Source of the DNA: Scalesia atractyloides
Taxonomy: Eukaryota; Streptophyta; Magnoliopsida; Asterales; Asteraceae
Direction of reading: 5' to 3'
NCBI GenBank assembly: GCA_947069175.1
Contig: CAMTDV010000013.1
Span: 15,481,001 to 15,545,000, forward strand
Length of the DNA stretch: 64,000 bases
Shown here: piece after piece, positions 34,555 through 46,300 of the stretch
Layout of the letters: every line of letters starts with the position of its first letter
Position numbering within the stretch: position 1 is the stretch's first letter
Notes under the pieces: model-generated
What the model was told of the DNA's origin: nothing
The model's database searches: none
Seen by the model: only the letters and a program-made list of their open reading frames with translations
Program-made: the position numbers and the translations under genes

Positions 34555-34666
34555 AGCGATGTAACTTTGGTAGTCATTAATTTGTTGAAGTTCTTGATTA
34601 TATCTACCTTTTATTGATTTCATTAGTTCAAGAATTTTTACCAATCAATGATTTCATTAGGCATGA
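34555..34666. other. Short AT-rich spacer
   Basis: Sequence between the Harbinger-type element and the open frame at 34667. Nothing is recognised. Confidence 0.4.
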
Positions 34667-34957
34667 TCTATCAAGAACGTTAATTCTCTCCATTACAATA
34701 AACAAGAAATCGAAATCGAAGATAAAGAACCGGAAATCGATTTCATTGAAGAACATCAAGTCCAGATCCTTCTGAGTATGCTCCAAGCATTAGAATTCGA
34801 TTTCTCGTTAAGTCTTACAATGCTCAAGGTTTTCTTCTCCACTGGAATCACTAGTTCTTTAATCTATTCCAATTTCTCATCAAGAATTGCAACTTATATG
34901 ATGACAAAGAAAAGTCCAGATGAAGATAAGAAGAACAACAATAAATCAATTGATTAG
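34667..34957 (+). CDS. Possible coding exon of an unrecognised gene
   Basis: A 96-codon open frame from after TGA (34664..34666) to TAG (34955..34957). The first ATG is only at 34778, so if real it is a 3' exon or a remnant. The product has a charged stretch (KQEIEIEDKEPEIDFIEEHQ), a hydrophobic middle (ALEFDFSLSLTMLKVFFSTG) and a Lys/Asn-rich tail (TKKSPDEDKKNNNKSID). Codon use looks coding (many GAA/GAT, few low-complexity runs). I do not recognise the family. An AG acceptor could be any of several upstream. Confidence 0.35.
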   Translation, partial: SIKNVNSLHYNKQEIEIEDKEPEIDFIEEHQVQILLSMLQALEFDFSLSLTMLKVFFSTGITSSLIYSNFSSRIATYMMTKKSPDEDKKNNNKSID

Positions 34958-35702
34958 TTTTTTAATCTCACAACGTAAATTAAGGTTTTCAACTTCGGCT
35001 TGAGCTCAACTACTAAATAAGCTGGAATTTAAGCTTTAACTCGGCTCAACTCTCATTTAAACTCAACTTAATTTTTTCCAATATACGAACTTTACGTGCG
35101 TGTTCATTTACACCCTTATTTCCAGGGGGCGACTTTGAACAGACGGTGGGTGCACTCGCCCCCGCCAATGTTTCGGTTATAAGTGTAATATTTCTGATTT
35201 TTCGTCTGAAAATTTTAAATTTATATAGGTCCGTCCCCCTAATTATTTTGCCTAAAATCCCATGACATTCTGTCTCTGCAGAGCAAAACTTTTAATCAAG
35301 CTCAAACCACTGTTTATTTCTAACTTGTGTCACAAATATTTTAACGTGATAATCACATACAATTGTATCGTTGAAATATGAGTCATGGGATATGTTTACT
35401 AATATTAATGCAATCATAATTCAATTCTTTTAAGGGTGAATGGGCGTACACGGGATGGTGTGCGGTTACCCGTTTACCGCTCGAGAACACCACCGCCACC
35501 CCATTCGGTGAGTGGTCCCTCGTGCATGTTGTTTTTTCGACCGGTGGACCATTTTAAACGGCTATAGCCGTGGTAATTAATAAAAAATAGTTACTTTTTT
35601 TTATATTTAAAACATACCATTCATTAACCATTTCTCAACATTCATAAACCATTTCTCAAGATCCAAAACTATTCTCAACGAAACCAATTCTTTCTCATAT
35701 AC
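34958..35702. other. Intergenic stretch with transposon-like patches
   Basis: No gene. 35430..35540 is GC-richer (GGGATGGTGTGCGGTTACCC) and probably is the 5' end of the element that carries the transposase fragment at 35703. Confidence 0.4.
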
Positions 35703-36014
35703 TTGTTATTCAAAATTACAGATGAAATACTGTTTATTCGACCCAACATTAATAACGATGATTTATCCTTAATTTGTAATAGCTTAATTTTTTTCAAAAA
35801 TCTCATTGAACAAATAGAACTAGAAGACACAAGCACATCTACTAAGAAAAGATATGTCCGTCGTGATTGGATGAAAGGCCACGAAACTCTCATGGCAGAT
35901 TATTTTGTTGAGAAGTCGAAATGCAATGATGATTTTTTTCGTCATGGACTATGTCAAAAAATTAAAAATGATGATTATAACCGTCATGGATTTCGTAGTC
36001 TTTTTCTAATTTAG
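35703..36014 (+). pseudogene. PIF/Harbinger transposase, N-terminal fragment
   Basis: EDTSTSTKKRYVRRDWMKGH, then ETLMADYFVEKSKCNDDFFR, fits the N-terminus of plant Harbinger DDE transposases, which cut and paste the element. After FFRHG the frame drifts (a partial repeat of the CGTCATGGA words) and ends at 36014. None of the catalytic DDE part is present. Confidence 0.5.
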
Positions 36015-36760
36015 TGTAACGTTATTTACTTTAAGTTAATGTAATGTATTTTTTAAATTTAATGTAATTTTGTTTTGTTTAAAATATGCATAATTTTTAG
36101 AAGAAAAGTTGACTATTCCTTACAAAAGAAGCATAACTTGTGTTTGAATGTAAAATAAGAGTTAACAGGAAAGTTGACATGACATAATATAATTAGCTTT
36201 GGTTAAGAGGTTATCACTCTTAAGAAAGGGGGCACCAAACCAACCAAAATTCCTAAGACTACGGGTGTTGAGGGGATTGGATTGGGGAAATTGCTCAATA
36301 TGTGGTGAGGTTGGAATTCACAATATATAATACTAAAAAACTAGGAGTGTAATGTGGTGTGGCCAACCATGTAGATTTTATTTTATTATTTATTTTTGTG
36401 TGTCTTAGATCAAACCAGCCAACCAAAGCCAGTTACGTCACCCTAACCCCTCGCCAGGCATAATCCCTACACCAAAAGAACAATACTATACAAAAGCTAA
36501 CCCGAGATGAAGCAACCGAAGTTGAATCCAAACCACTACCCCAACACACGCCTCATGCCCGACGGTCTAAACAATAAATAACTCATCTAAAACAACAAAA
36601 TAAAATAAAGATAATTTAAGAAAACCCCAAGTTTTTCAAACTTTTCATTGCCGATTGACATTTTCTTCAATCACCTCCAAATTCAAATCCAAATCTCCAC
36701 AAGTCACCAAAATCCAACACTGCACCAATCCTTACTACACAACACTCTATAATTCCATCA
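36015..36760. other. Upstream region of the small host gene
   Basis: AT-rich; 36220..36470 looks like a transposon end. The last 100 bases, with many C/T stretches, would hold the 5' untranslated region. No clear TATA box at a fixed distance. Confidence 0.35.
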
Positions 36761-37545
36761 ATGGAAATCAACGAACAAGACTGGGAGCTCATCAACGACG
36801 ACGGCTTCGTCTACCGGCGTCTGAAGCGTCTCCGCCCTGAATACGCCGTCCCCACCACCGACCCAGCGCCGGATCCCGCAGCAGAAGCCAAAGCCCGCAG
36901 AGAACGAAAGAAAAACTTGTTAATAAAGCTGAAAACAAAGTATCAACAAGAGATTGACCATTGGGAACTTTTGTCGAACACCTTGCAGGCATTAAAAGAC
37001 CGCACACAAAATCAACCACCATTTGTTGTGTCATCTGTTTTAGATCAAAGGGTATCCGTTTTGCACGAGAATTCGTCCGATTCGGCTCACCGGAAACTCG
37101 TTGGTACCCTCGTTGCTCAGGTATTGGTTATTGTTGAGTTCAAAATTACAACACTTTTTTCACTAGTTGTGTTATATTTCTAGCAATTAGTGTTAATATT
37201 ATCATTATAAAGCAGAAATTTGTTTCAATTTAATGTTTAAGAAGTACCCATATGCTATACCCAAAGTTGAACATTTAGGGTTTTTTAGGTTTCTTAGGGG
37301 TCTGAGTTGGGAATTTAATGTTTTTCTTAAATGGAGTTTGAACTTTGAAGGTGATTTTGTGGGAATTTGATTGCTTTTTACAGGTTGAAGCTCAGGAAGC
37401 TACTATTTCTGAAATTTCAAGATTTTGTGATGTTGTGGAAGCATTGTGTGATGCGGAAGAACAACGGTTGAGGCAACCATTTATTGATTTGCCGATTTGG
37501 GAACCAAACCCGCGAGAGCTAGTTGCATCTTTGTTAGAAGATTGA
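36761..37545 (+). CDS. Small conserved-looking host protein, two exons, function unknown
   Basis: Exon 1 36761..37120 starts ATGGAAATCAACGAACAAGA. The intron 37121..37383 begins GTATTGG and ends TTTACAG, and exon 2 is 37384..37545 (TGA). All joins are phase 0, giving 173 aa. N-terminus MEINEQDWELINDDGFVYRR, an Ala/Pro patch, then a Lys/Arg-rich and Glu-rich helix (RRERKKNLLIKLKTKYQQEI) likely to be coiled coil, and a C-terminus of QEATISEISRFCDVVEALCD and IWEPNPRELVASLLED. No signal peptide or membrane segment. GC content and codon use are clearly gene-like compared with the surroundings. I cannot name the family. It is the only intact ordinary gene in the window. Confidence 0.8.
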
Positions 37546-38122
37546 GGTGTGTTTGATTATGGGCGTAATCTGACTTGGAGGTAGTACCGTAGAAGAAAGG
37601 TTTCGGGTTCATTTTCGGGTGAAGAAACCGATGACGGTGTAGAAACTAGAAAGTGAGTATCTCTTAACCAAGAATTTGTTGTGTTATATATTTTTGTTTA
37701 GTGGTTATAGATAGATTCATTGAATGCTAGCTATATCAACTGTGATTGAGCCAGTGTATGGAACTAGAGTAGAACACAACTTTGTTGATCTTGTTCGAGG
37801 GTTTGAATGTAATTTGCGATATTGTAAAAATTGTTGATTTAGAGATTCTTGTTCATGGGTCAACTTTTTACAGTTTTTGTAGGAACTACAGCAATAGATA
37901 TGAGATAAAGTCGCAAATAAGACGAATGAGTTTTGCATTAGCACCTCGTTTTCCTGTTAAACAACTTTGCAGACAGCAGTGTGTCATTTAAATTTTGACA
38001 AATGTGCATCCTTCAGCATCAATAATATATAGAGAGCATCGATATTATTGCAGTCGTGTGTGAAGCCGTGAATGATATTTAACAATACATACGTATTTGC
38101 AAAACGTGATTTATGTATAAAT
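37546..38122. other. 3' flank of the small host gene
   Basis: Downstream of the TGA; the exact end of the transcript cannot be fixed. No other gene is seen. Confidence 0.4.
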
Positions 38123-38590
38123 GGTCATATAATGTTAGAGATGTGTGTCAGGGACTTATAACGGCCCGTATAATCGTATATATTTTTACAGTTGTGAATA
38201 TGACACTACTATATTGTTACAGATGTGTGGAAGTGTGTATATGTTAACAAGTTGTTAATATTGTTACAACAATGTGTCAGTGTGCCGCATGTATATTTAC
38301 AATGATATATAATGATGCATCATTATTATTATTATAGCAATGAATCAGTGATATGTAATTGGTCATATATCTTTATAGATGTATGTCAAGGACTATAAGT
38401 GTCCATCTATATTTTGACTGCAATAGATAACACTGTATATCATTACATTTGTCTAACAAATGTCCATATTTTAACAACTGTGTTGATATTATTACAACAA
38501 TGTTTAAATGTGCGTCGATAATCTACATTTTCACAATTGCGCGTCAATGATATATTTCTGATGTGCTGAATGGTGTCAAATTAGGTCAGA
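38123..38590. repeat. Degenerate two-copy tandem repeat, ~238-bp period
   Basis: GGTCATATA..AGATGT(G/A)TGTCA(G/A)GGACT..ATTACAACAATGT.. starts at 38123 and again at 38361, with many differences. AT-rich and non-coding. Confidence 0.6.
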
Positions 38591-38899
38591 AACACGGTTA
38601 TTCTATTTCTGATACGTTGGGCGGTCACACAGCTGCTTGTGTAACAATCATGATATCATATGGCTTGTATCAGTGTTAACCTGTATGATTCAATATGGCT
38701 CGTATGGGACTATGGGAGCGAGTTGTATAGCCAGGTGTCACAAGCTGTCATTTCCTATTCCATGATATGATAATAAAGAAAGTGGTAATCATCATCCTAA
38801 AAAGTTATCCAAAAAGTGTTGTGGGAACTTTGGGGAGATGGGTGAAAAGGAAAGAAAGGAAATGAGCTCTCTCAATTTATTATTATTGTGATAAAATAA

Positions 38900-39041
38900 G
38901 AGAGAAATAGGAAGAAAACTAATTCAATCATCTTATTCATCTGACATATACATCGTATATATAAACTAGCATAATAGAATCCCTAAAAGCCTAAAGCTCA
39001 TGAACATTGGGTTGGGCCATAAAATAGTTGCATTCATAACA
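38900..39041 (-). repeat. 3' LTR end of old copia element E
   Basis: On minus an LTR begins TGTTATGAATGCAAC at 39041, preceded by the purine-rich TAAGGGGTAG (39051..39042). It contains TTTATATATACG. About 120 bp match 63046..63165. The left end of the LTR is not resolved. Confidence 0.55.
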
Positions 39042-40731
39042 CTACCCCTTAGACATTTTATATTATACTGCCTCATTAAAACTTTACTAAAAAAACTCAA
39101 TGGGACAAAACTTAGTTAAGGAAAAAGAGTAATGCATGTATATTACTCTCATTAGTTTTATATATAACTCTTATGGGATTCAATCTTCAATAATAACCGC
39201 TTGACTTGATCTTTGATGTCGTCTTCTTTGCTTAGGTTTCTTTTGATTCATGTTGCATTGCCTTTAAATAGTACAATCCGGCTTCTTTTTATTGACTACA
39301 GTCTTCAACTATCTTGAATGTGTTGAAATCATTAACTTCCATTTCGTAACATATTTAGATTGAGATTGAGCTTTGTGGGGGTCTAATAGATATTCTTCGT
39401 TATCATAATCTGATAGTTGTGACTACATATTTCTCATGAAAAATATCATGTCTCGAATCCCATATCATTTAATATGCTTTGTAATTATATCTCGTTAAAA
39501 ACCTTGTTAGGAAAAACCCGGTGGGACAAAACCATAGCTAAGGGGAAAAGAGTGCACTACGCATTATACATAATTAACAATATGCTCCAGGATGATGTTA
39601 AGTCAGTACTTCAGTACCTATAAGATAAATTAATGCTACTGGATCAATCCGTTGCTTCATAAAAAACCTTACTAAGAAAATCTAATAGAAAAAACTTAGT
39701 AAAGGGAAAAAGAATGCAACATATTAAATCGAAACTGTAATATTGCCAATGCATCCATCAAGAACGCAATATTAGGTGTCGTCTTGTTTACAAGATACAT
39801 CAATGTTTTGATCGCCATTAAGTACGGTACTTCTGGACCAATTTTTTATCTATCCTCTTCTTAGGGACAATATAATCCTTTCCATATATCAAGGAATTCG
39901 ACAACCATTAGCGTACTCAACAAATGAATTTTATCCATATAACTCGAACTATGATATACTCGAATTATGGGTCGAGAATAACTACATTGTATAAAGGTCT
40001 TTTCAGAATTTTCCCTCTATAGTTTGACAGTTCCTTTCGATAGTGGTTACATCATCATTGTAAACTCCATTATACTGAACATTAATAGTGAAATCTTGAT
40101 AAGTATATAGCTCATTTTATCAAACTTATACCCCTCTTTTCAAAGTATCAACCAAGTCAATTGTACCACATAGGACCAATCTCTTTAAGATTTATATACA
40201 CATATGGGGTTATTGTTTAATAAGCTTTGAGCATTTTTAATCCTTCGGGGATTTCATGTAGATGTCATTTCGTACATGTATACAGTGACGACATCCATAA
40301 GGTTTATCGAAATCCATAAGTTTTATCTGAAGTCATTCTGAGATTGCGAGGCCGTTTAAACATCTAAAGCTTATCGCATCCACTACAGGGTTATACATTT
40401 CCTCATAATCACCTACTGGGATTTGGGAAAAATCTTTATGTTAAAAATCATGCCTTACATCGCAAAACTCATTCTTTACGTTTATTTTTATTTAAAAACA
40501 CCATTTATAACCTACTGGTTTGACGTCTATGGTTGTTCGAACTGCTGGTTCGAAAACGTTTAGCTTGTCGAGCGAATTTAATTGGCACTTATGATATATA
40601 GCCATTTTGGCTATTCTTGTGCGTACACTCTTGCACAGTTTCTATATGCGTAATCTTTTTCATCGATTACATCTACTGCTATAGCATATTCAAATATATC
40701 ATTTTACACGTGTTTTATTACGGTTCCATAT
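39042..40731 (-). pseudogene. Copia E internal region, RT fragment and 3' end
   Basis: On minus, around 40425..40371 a frame gives DYEEMYNPVVDAISFRCLNG, and around 40310..40250 LMDVVTVYMYEM then KSPKD: the core of a Tork/Tnt1-type copia reverse transcriptase, full of stops. Nearer the LTR, the motif CTCTTTTTCC..GTTTTGTCCCA(C/T) recurs three times (39130..39060, 39560..39490, 39720..39660), which is typical of the region just before the 3' LTR in such elements. Element C interrupts at 40731; the pol continues at 49952. Confidence 0.55.
40727..40731. repeat. Probable target site duplication of element C, left (CATAT)
   Basis: CATAT before the LTR; CATGT at 49952..49956 after it: four of five match, one transition. 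Confidence 0.6.
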
Positions 40732-42060
40732 TCTAACACCCTGTAAAATCGTGTCCAATAGTATAGTGACACGTATTATATTTTAAATATAGTCTATTAA
40801 AGACTAATAAGGACTAAAGGCGTCAACATGCTCAAACTGAGCCTCTGAGTGACGGTCCGATGTCAACATGCATAAATAATAGCCTCTAAGTGACTAATAT
40901 GTCAACATGCCCAGCCTCTGAGTGACATCGGAATCAACATGCTTATAATAAACCTCTGAGTGATTCTTTGCGAAGTCCTAACTCTCATACGTGCCAATTG
41001 TTGGACAAGAGGGTTCAATTTTGTAAATATGTGAAAGTTGGATAATAGAGGGATTAAAAGAGTCGACATATTAATTTATACCTCTGAGTGACCTTTTAAC
41101 GAACCGAGAGCTGGACAATGACCGGGCATAATCCCGGGTATGCCATGTATTGGCTACGGAGGGCTAAAAGTGCCAAAAAGGTGTTTTAAAAGGTTTTTAG
41201 AAGCTTTAACAAGTTAAGGGGGTTAAAGTGTCAAACTTTGAAACTGGCCAAGGGGCTGTTGCGGGCCGCGAGAGACCTGGCCTGGGTCTCTCGCGGGGCG
41301 CGAGAAGCCCTCTGCTACAGAAAGTTTTGCTTGGTCTCCAAACAAAACTCCAAAAACCATTAAATCGAAACAATGGCTTCTCAAACTGCTATGCCACATT
41401 TTGGGACACTTGTCAGCTTCCTCTTACACCCCTAAACACCTAGCTTCACCTCCTTTGAGTTCTCCAACTATAAATAGGTACTAAAGTTCACCATCCAACT
41501 TGCACCTCTCATTTATATACTTTTCTCCCTCCTCTGGAAGTTCCTAGCTAAAAGGAGCATCCAACATAGTTCTTTTGCACCTTAGGAATCACAGGTAAGT
41601 GTTCCTTCTTTGTGTATTTTCGTTTATAGGCTTTTATAGCCAAAAGTTGAGCGTTTTACAAAAAACGCTTTGACTTTCGGTTAAGACCATATGGTCCAGC
41701 CATTGTTCGAAATGAACATGGCTAAGTGATCGTAATAAGGTAATTGTTAGTCCCTATAAAGGGGACCTCCTGAAGATCATGTTTGCTAGACCAATTGACG
41801 GGTCAAAGTTATGATATTAAAAAGTCAAACAGGCCATTTTTCGGAAAAATCACAAATTGATCTTATATATGTTATGAAACCTGTTTTGACACTTAAACAA
41901 GCTGGTAATAATTATTAGAACATGTAAGAACATGTTCGGCTCGTCAATTTCAGCTCTAGGGTCGGTTCGCAAGCGAAAGTCGCGAAGTTTGACTTCTGCG
42001 TTGACTTTCGATTCTGACCCGATTTATATTAGTTACCTACTGATCTAAAGTTGCATTATA
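40732..42060 (+). repeat. 5' LTR of element C, 3'-truncated
   Basis: Aligns with 47031 onward, terminal TG changed to TC. It contains repeats of TCAACATGC..CCTCTGAGTGAC (40825..41095), a GC-rich hairpin (41268..41300) and TATAAATA (41469..41476). About 100 bases near 41900..42030 are absent from the 3' LTR. The last ~1.7 kb of the LTR is missing here. Confidence 0.75.
41469..41476 (+). promoter_or_regulatory. TATA box in the 5' LTR of element C
   Basis: CTATAAATAGG about 740 bases into the LTR, conserved in the 3' LTR (47768..47775). Confidence 0.55.
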
Positions 42061-42485
42061 ATCATAATATAATATAATTTAGCATAACCCTCTGAGGTGA
42101 CAGGCCTATGTGGCATATTTTATGTCCATTAGTGACAGGCCTATGTGCCATATTTTATGTCCATTAGTGACAGGCCTATGTGCCGTAAAGATTTTATGTC
42201 CTTCGTGACAAGCTTAAAAGCTAAATGTAATTGTCGAATATGACAATGACAGTTGTGACAATGTGATCCATTGTCCAATAATATATGGACTATGTCCAAA
42301 TTGTAATTTGCCTTGGATGGTCCTATTAAGACCTAGGCCAAATATAGTTATGTTAAGCCTAAGAGTTTTGATGTTATTCACACTAGTATAAGCAATGAAT
42401 TATTATATCCAATGTTTAAAACCATTATGGTTGACATACCATGGCTAAGTAAAGCTTTAATGGTGTATAGACCCAAAGCTTAAGG
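42061..42485 (+). other. Leader of element C with 35-bp tandem repeats
   Basis: TGACAGGCCTATGTG(C/G)C..ATTTTATGTCCATTAG is repeated at 42098, 42133, 42168 and, degraded, 42206. No TGGTATCAGAGC primer site is found between LTR remnant and gag. Confidence 0.7.
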
Positions 42486-43331
42486 ATGGCTAACTCAAAT
42501 GAAGCACAAAGTAGCCACCGGAATGTTGAATCTTACAAAGTCGAAAACAAAGATATTGATAATGATAATTTTCAAGCTCGCATTGACGCGGCAGTTGAAA
42601 AGACCATGGGAAAGGCCATAGAAAGGCTTAGAGAGTCGAGTGCTACTCGCTCTAGACCCTTATCTATTCCACCATCTTCAGCTCATAAGGAGAGCTCCGT
42701 TCACTCTTCAAATGCGAAGAGTGAACCAAAGAAAATAGATTTTGCTGAAAGGTCCCGTTTTGTTAAAGACGGATGTACCTATAAGTATTTTGTCTCCTAC
42801 AAACCCCGAGACTTTAATGGGGAAAAAGGAGTTGTGGAAGCCCTAAAGTGGCTAGACAAGATGGAAACGATTGTAGATATCAGCAATTGTGCTGATAAGG
42901 ATGTGGTCAAGTATGTATCACAGTCCTTTAAGGGCGATGCCCTAATCTGGTGGAAAGCCATGATCCAGTCTACAGATAAAGTACACATGTATAATTTGGG
43001 GTGGTCCAAATTTGTGGACCTTGTTAAGGAAACATACTGCCCACCCCATGAGGTGGAGAAATTAGAGACCGACTTCTTGTCTCTTTCCTTGAAAAACCTA
43101 GATTGTCGGAAATATGTTTCCGATTTCAATTCCCTATTTAGGTTAGTTTCATATTTAATTACCTCGGAGCCCAAGCGCATTGTGCGTTTTATTAATAGGT
43201 TAGCGCCCGAGATAAAGGGCATGGTAAAGGCTGCTCAGCCTACTACCTATAAGTCTGCTGTTGACCTATCTCTCTCCCTCACTTTGGATTTAGTGATACA
43301 GAAGTCAGTTAAGTCTGAAACTGACGGGTAA
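42486..43331 (+). CDS. Element C gag (281 aa, intact frame)
   Basis: MANSNEAQSSHRNVE.. then the Retrotrans_gag core: FVSYKPRDFNGEKGVVEALK, DALIWWKAM and YCPPHEVEKLETDF. Gag forms the particle that packages element RNA. The frame ends at TAA 43331, before the zinc knuckle that normally belongs to it (43555..43600, CYVCNEKGHIKTNC). The break is probably a mutation rather than a natural gag/pol stop. Confidence 0.75.
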   Translation: MANSNEAQSSHRNVESYKVENKDIDNDNFQARIDAAVEKTMGKAIERLRESSATRSRPLSIPPSSAHKESSVHSSNAKSEPKKIDFAERSRFVKDGCTYKYFVSYKPRDFNGEKGVVEALKWLDKMETIVDISNCADKDVVKYVSQSFKGDALIWWKAMIQSTDKVHMYNLGWSKFVDLVKETYCPPHEVEKLETDFLSLSLKNLDCRKYVSDFNSLFRLVSYLITSEPKRIVRFINRLAPEIKGMVKAAQPTTYKSAVDLSLSLTLDLVIQKSVKSETDG

Positions 43332-46300
43332 AGGAAGAGAGAAGATTACAACTCCCATAAGTTTAGTAAGAAAAATAAAGGGAGATTTGGGTTCAAAGGA
43401 AACCAAGGCAAAACGGTTGTGATGCTAACATGCAAAACTTGCAACCGCAGACACTAGGGACAGTGTAATTTTGGTTCACAGGCTAAACCATGTGGCATCT
43501 GTAAGAAAAAAGGGCATGACCCTAGAATGTAAAGATCCTAAGGCCGCCGTCTGCTACGTCTGCAATGAAAAGGGGCATATTAAGACTAACTGCCCTAAGA
43601 TTCTTAAGAATAATAATGCAAAGCCTGGAGAGGCCAAGAAGGGGAATGTCCGTGCCTTTCAATTAACTGCAAGAGAGGCTGTTAATGACGACAATGTCAT
43701 AACAGGTACATTCCCCATTAACAATATTTATGCTAGAGTTCTATTTGATTCGGGTGCAGATAGATCTTTTGTTGACCATAAGTTTAGTAAACTATTAAAC
43801 CTACCCATAAGAACTCTAGATAAAACTTATGAGATAGAACTTGCTAATGGAACGATAGAAACAGCATCTTCCATTCTTGATGGATGCTCTATATCCATTA
43901 AGAATCATTCCATGCCTATCTCTCTTCTGCCAATGTAATTGGCGGGGTTCGATGTTGTCTTAGGCATGGATTGGTTATCTCATAACCAAGCCCGCATTGC
44001 CTGCGGTAAGAAGCTCATCGAAATCAAAACCCCATCTGGTGAAATGATCACCATCCCTGGAGACTCATACTATAGACTGCAAGACAAGGTGTCATTATTT
44101 AAGGCATCCAAGTGTTTGAGAAAAGGTTGTGTCATCTACATGGCACAAGTCACTATAAACGAGCCTAATCAAATATGGAACTCCCAGTCATCTCAGAGTA
44201 TCCCGATGTATTCCCAGAAGAATTACCAGGCCTACCTCCAGACAGGCAAGTGGAGTTCAGGATTGATATTATACCAGGATCAGCACCAGTAGCTAGAGCT
44301 CCATAAAGGCTAGCACCAACGGAAATGAAGGAATTGAGGACGCAGCTAGACGAACTCTTGGAGAAAGGATTTATTCAGCCTAGTTCCTCGTCGTGGGGAG
44401 CTCCTATCCTCTTTGTAAAGAAGAAAGACGGTTCGATGCGAATGTGCATCAATTACCGAGGGCTAAACAAGTTAACAATCAAGAATAGATATCCTCTGCC
44501 CAGGATCGATGATTTATTTGACCAACTTCAAGGGGCTAGTTACTTCTCTAAAATCGATTTAAGATCAGGATATCATCAGCTGAAAGGTTAGGAGTGAAGA
44601 TGTTCCTAAGACTGCCTTCAGGACCCGATACGGTCACTTTGAATTCTTAGTGATGCCTTTTGGGCTCACAAATGCACCTGCAGCATTCATGGATCTCTTG
44701 AATAGAGTCTGCAAACCATATTTTACATAAGTTTGTCATTGTCTTTATAGACGACATACTTATCTACTCTCGTAATCAAGCTGATCACGAGAAACATCTT
44801 CATTGCATCTTAGAACTACTAAGGCAAGAAAAGCTTTATGCTAAATTCTCTAAGTGTGAGTTTTAGCTTAGAGAGGTCCAATTTCTTGGACATATGGTAC
44901 GTGAGCGTGGTATCCAAGTGGATCCCGCCAAAGTTGAGGCCATAATGAATTGGGAAGTGCCCAAGACCCCATCGGAGATTCGAAGCTTCCTAGGATTGGC
45001 TGGATACTATAGGAGGTTCATTGAGAACTTTTCAAGAATAGCCACTCCTTTAACTACCTTGACCCATAAGAATGTTAAATATAATTGGGGTCCAAAGCAA
45101 CAAGAATCTTTTGAGCTTCTTAAACACAAGTTGAGCAATGCTCCTGTGTTATCCCTACCAGAGGGTGTTGAAGACCTTGTAGTTTACTGTGATGCATCGC
45201 ACACTGGCATGGGCTATGTGCTAATGCAAAAGGGCAAGGTGATTGCCTATGCATCACGACAACCAAAGATGCACAAAAGGAATTACACCTCCCATGATTT
45301 GGAACTGGGTGCCGTTGTATTCGCACTAAAGTTATGGAGACATTACTTGTATGGCACAAAGTGTATTATATACACTGACCATAAAAGTCTCCAGCATCTG
45401 TTCAATCAGAAGGAATTGAACATGCGACAACGCCGATGGATGGAACCGCTTAATGATTATGATTGCGAGATTTGCTACCATCCAGGAAAGGCAAATGTAG
45501 TTGCTGATGCCTTAAGTCGCTAGGAACGAATTAAACCTATAAGGATTATGCCAAGAGCATTGAGCTCAGAAATAGTTTAAATCAGAAGCTATTAGATGCG
45601 CAAAAGCAAGCCCTATTAGAGGATAAATCCCTAATGAGGGATTAGGCGGAACTGTTGATCAGTTAGCGCTTGGAACAGGATGGAATCCTTAGATTCAATG
45701 ATAGAATTTGGCTTCCAGTCCTTGGAGGACTTAGAGATCTAATCCTCCAAGAAGCGCACAATTCAAGATACTCAGTTCACCCGGGGAGGTGACAATATGT
45801 ATCAAGACTTGAAGAAGAATTATTAGTGGATGGGTTTGAAGAAATCCATAGTCACCTATGTAGCTAAATGTCTGACGTGTTCGCAAGATAAGGCCGAACA
45901 TCAAAAACCGTCAGGACTACTACAACAACTGGAAATTCCCACATGGAAATGGGAAATGGTAACTATGGACTTGATTACCAAGTTACCCAAAACCAAAAGT
46001 GGAAATGACACTATTTGGGTCATAGTAGATAGGCTGACCAAGTCAGCACATTTCTTGCCAATTAAGGAAACATATAATTCAGACAAATTGGCTAAGATGT
46101 ATGTGGACAAAATTGTGTCCCTACACGGTGTGGCGGTATCTATTGTATCTGATAGAGATACTACATATACTTCTCATTTTTTGAAAAGTTTCCAACAATC
46201 TTTAGGCACACGATTAAATTTTAGTACGGCTTACCATCCGCAGACTGATGGTCAAAGTGAGCGTACTATCTAGACACTGGAAGACATGTTTAGGGCATGT

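Noticed and set aside
42098..42220. CRISPR-like array
   Set aside because: Contiguous 35-bp tandem repeat without spacers, in the leader of a plant retroelement.
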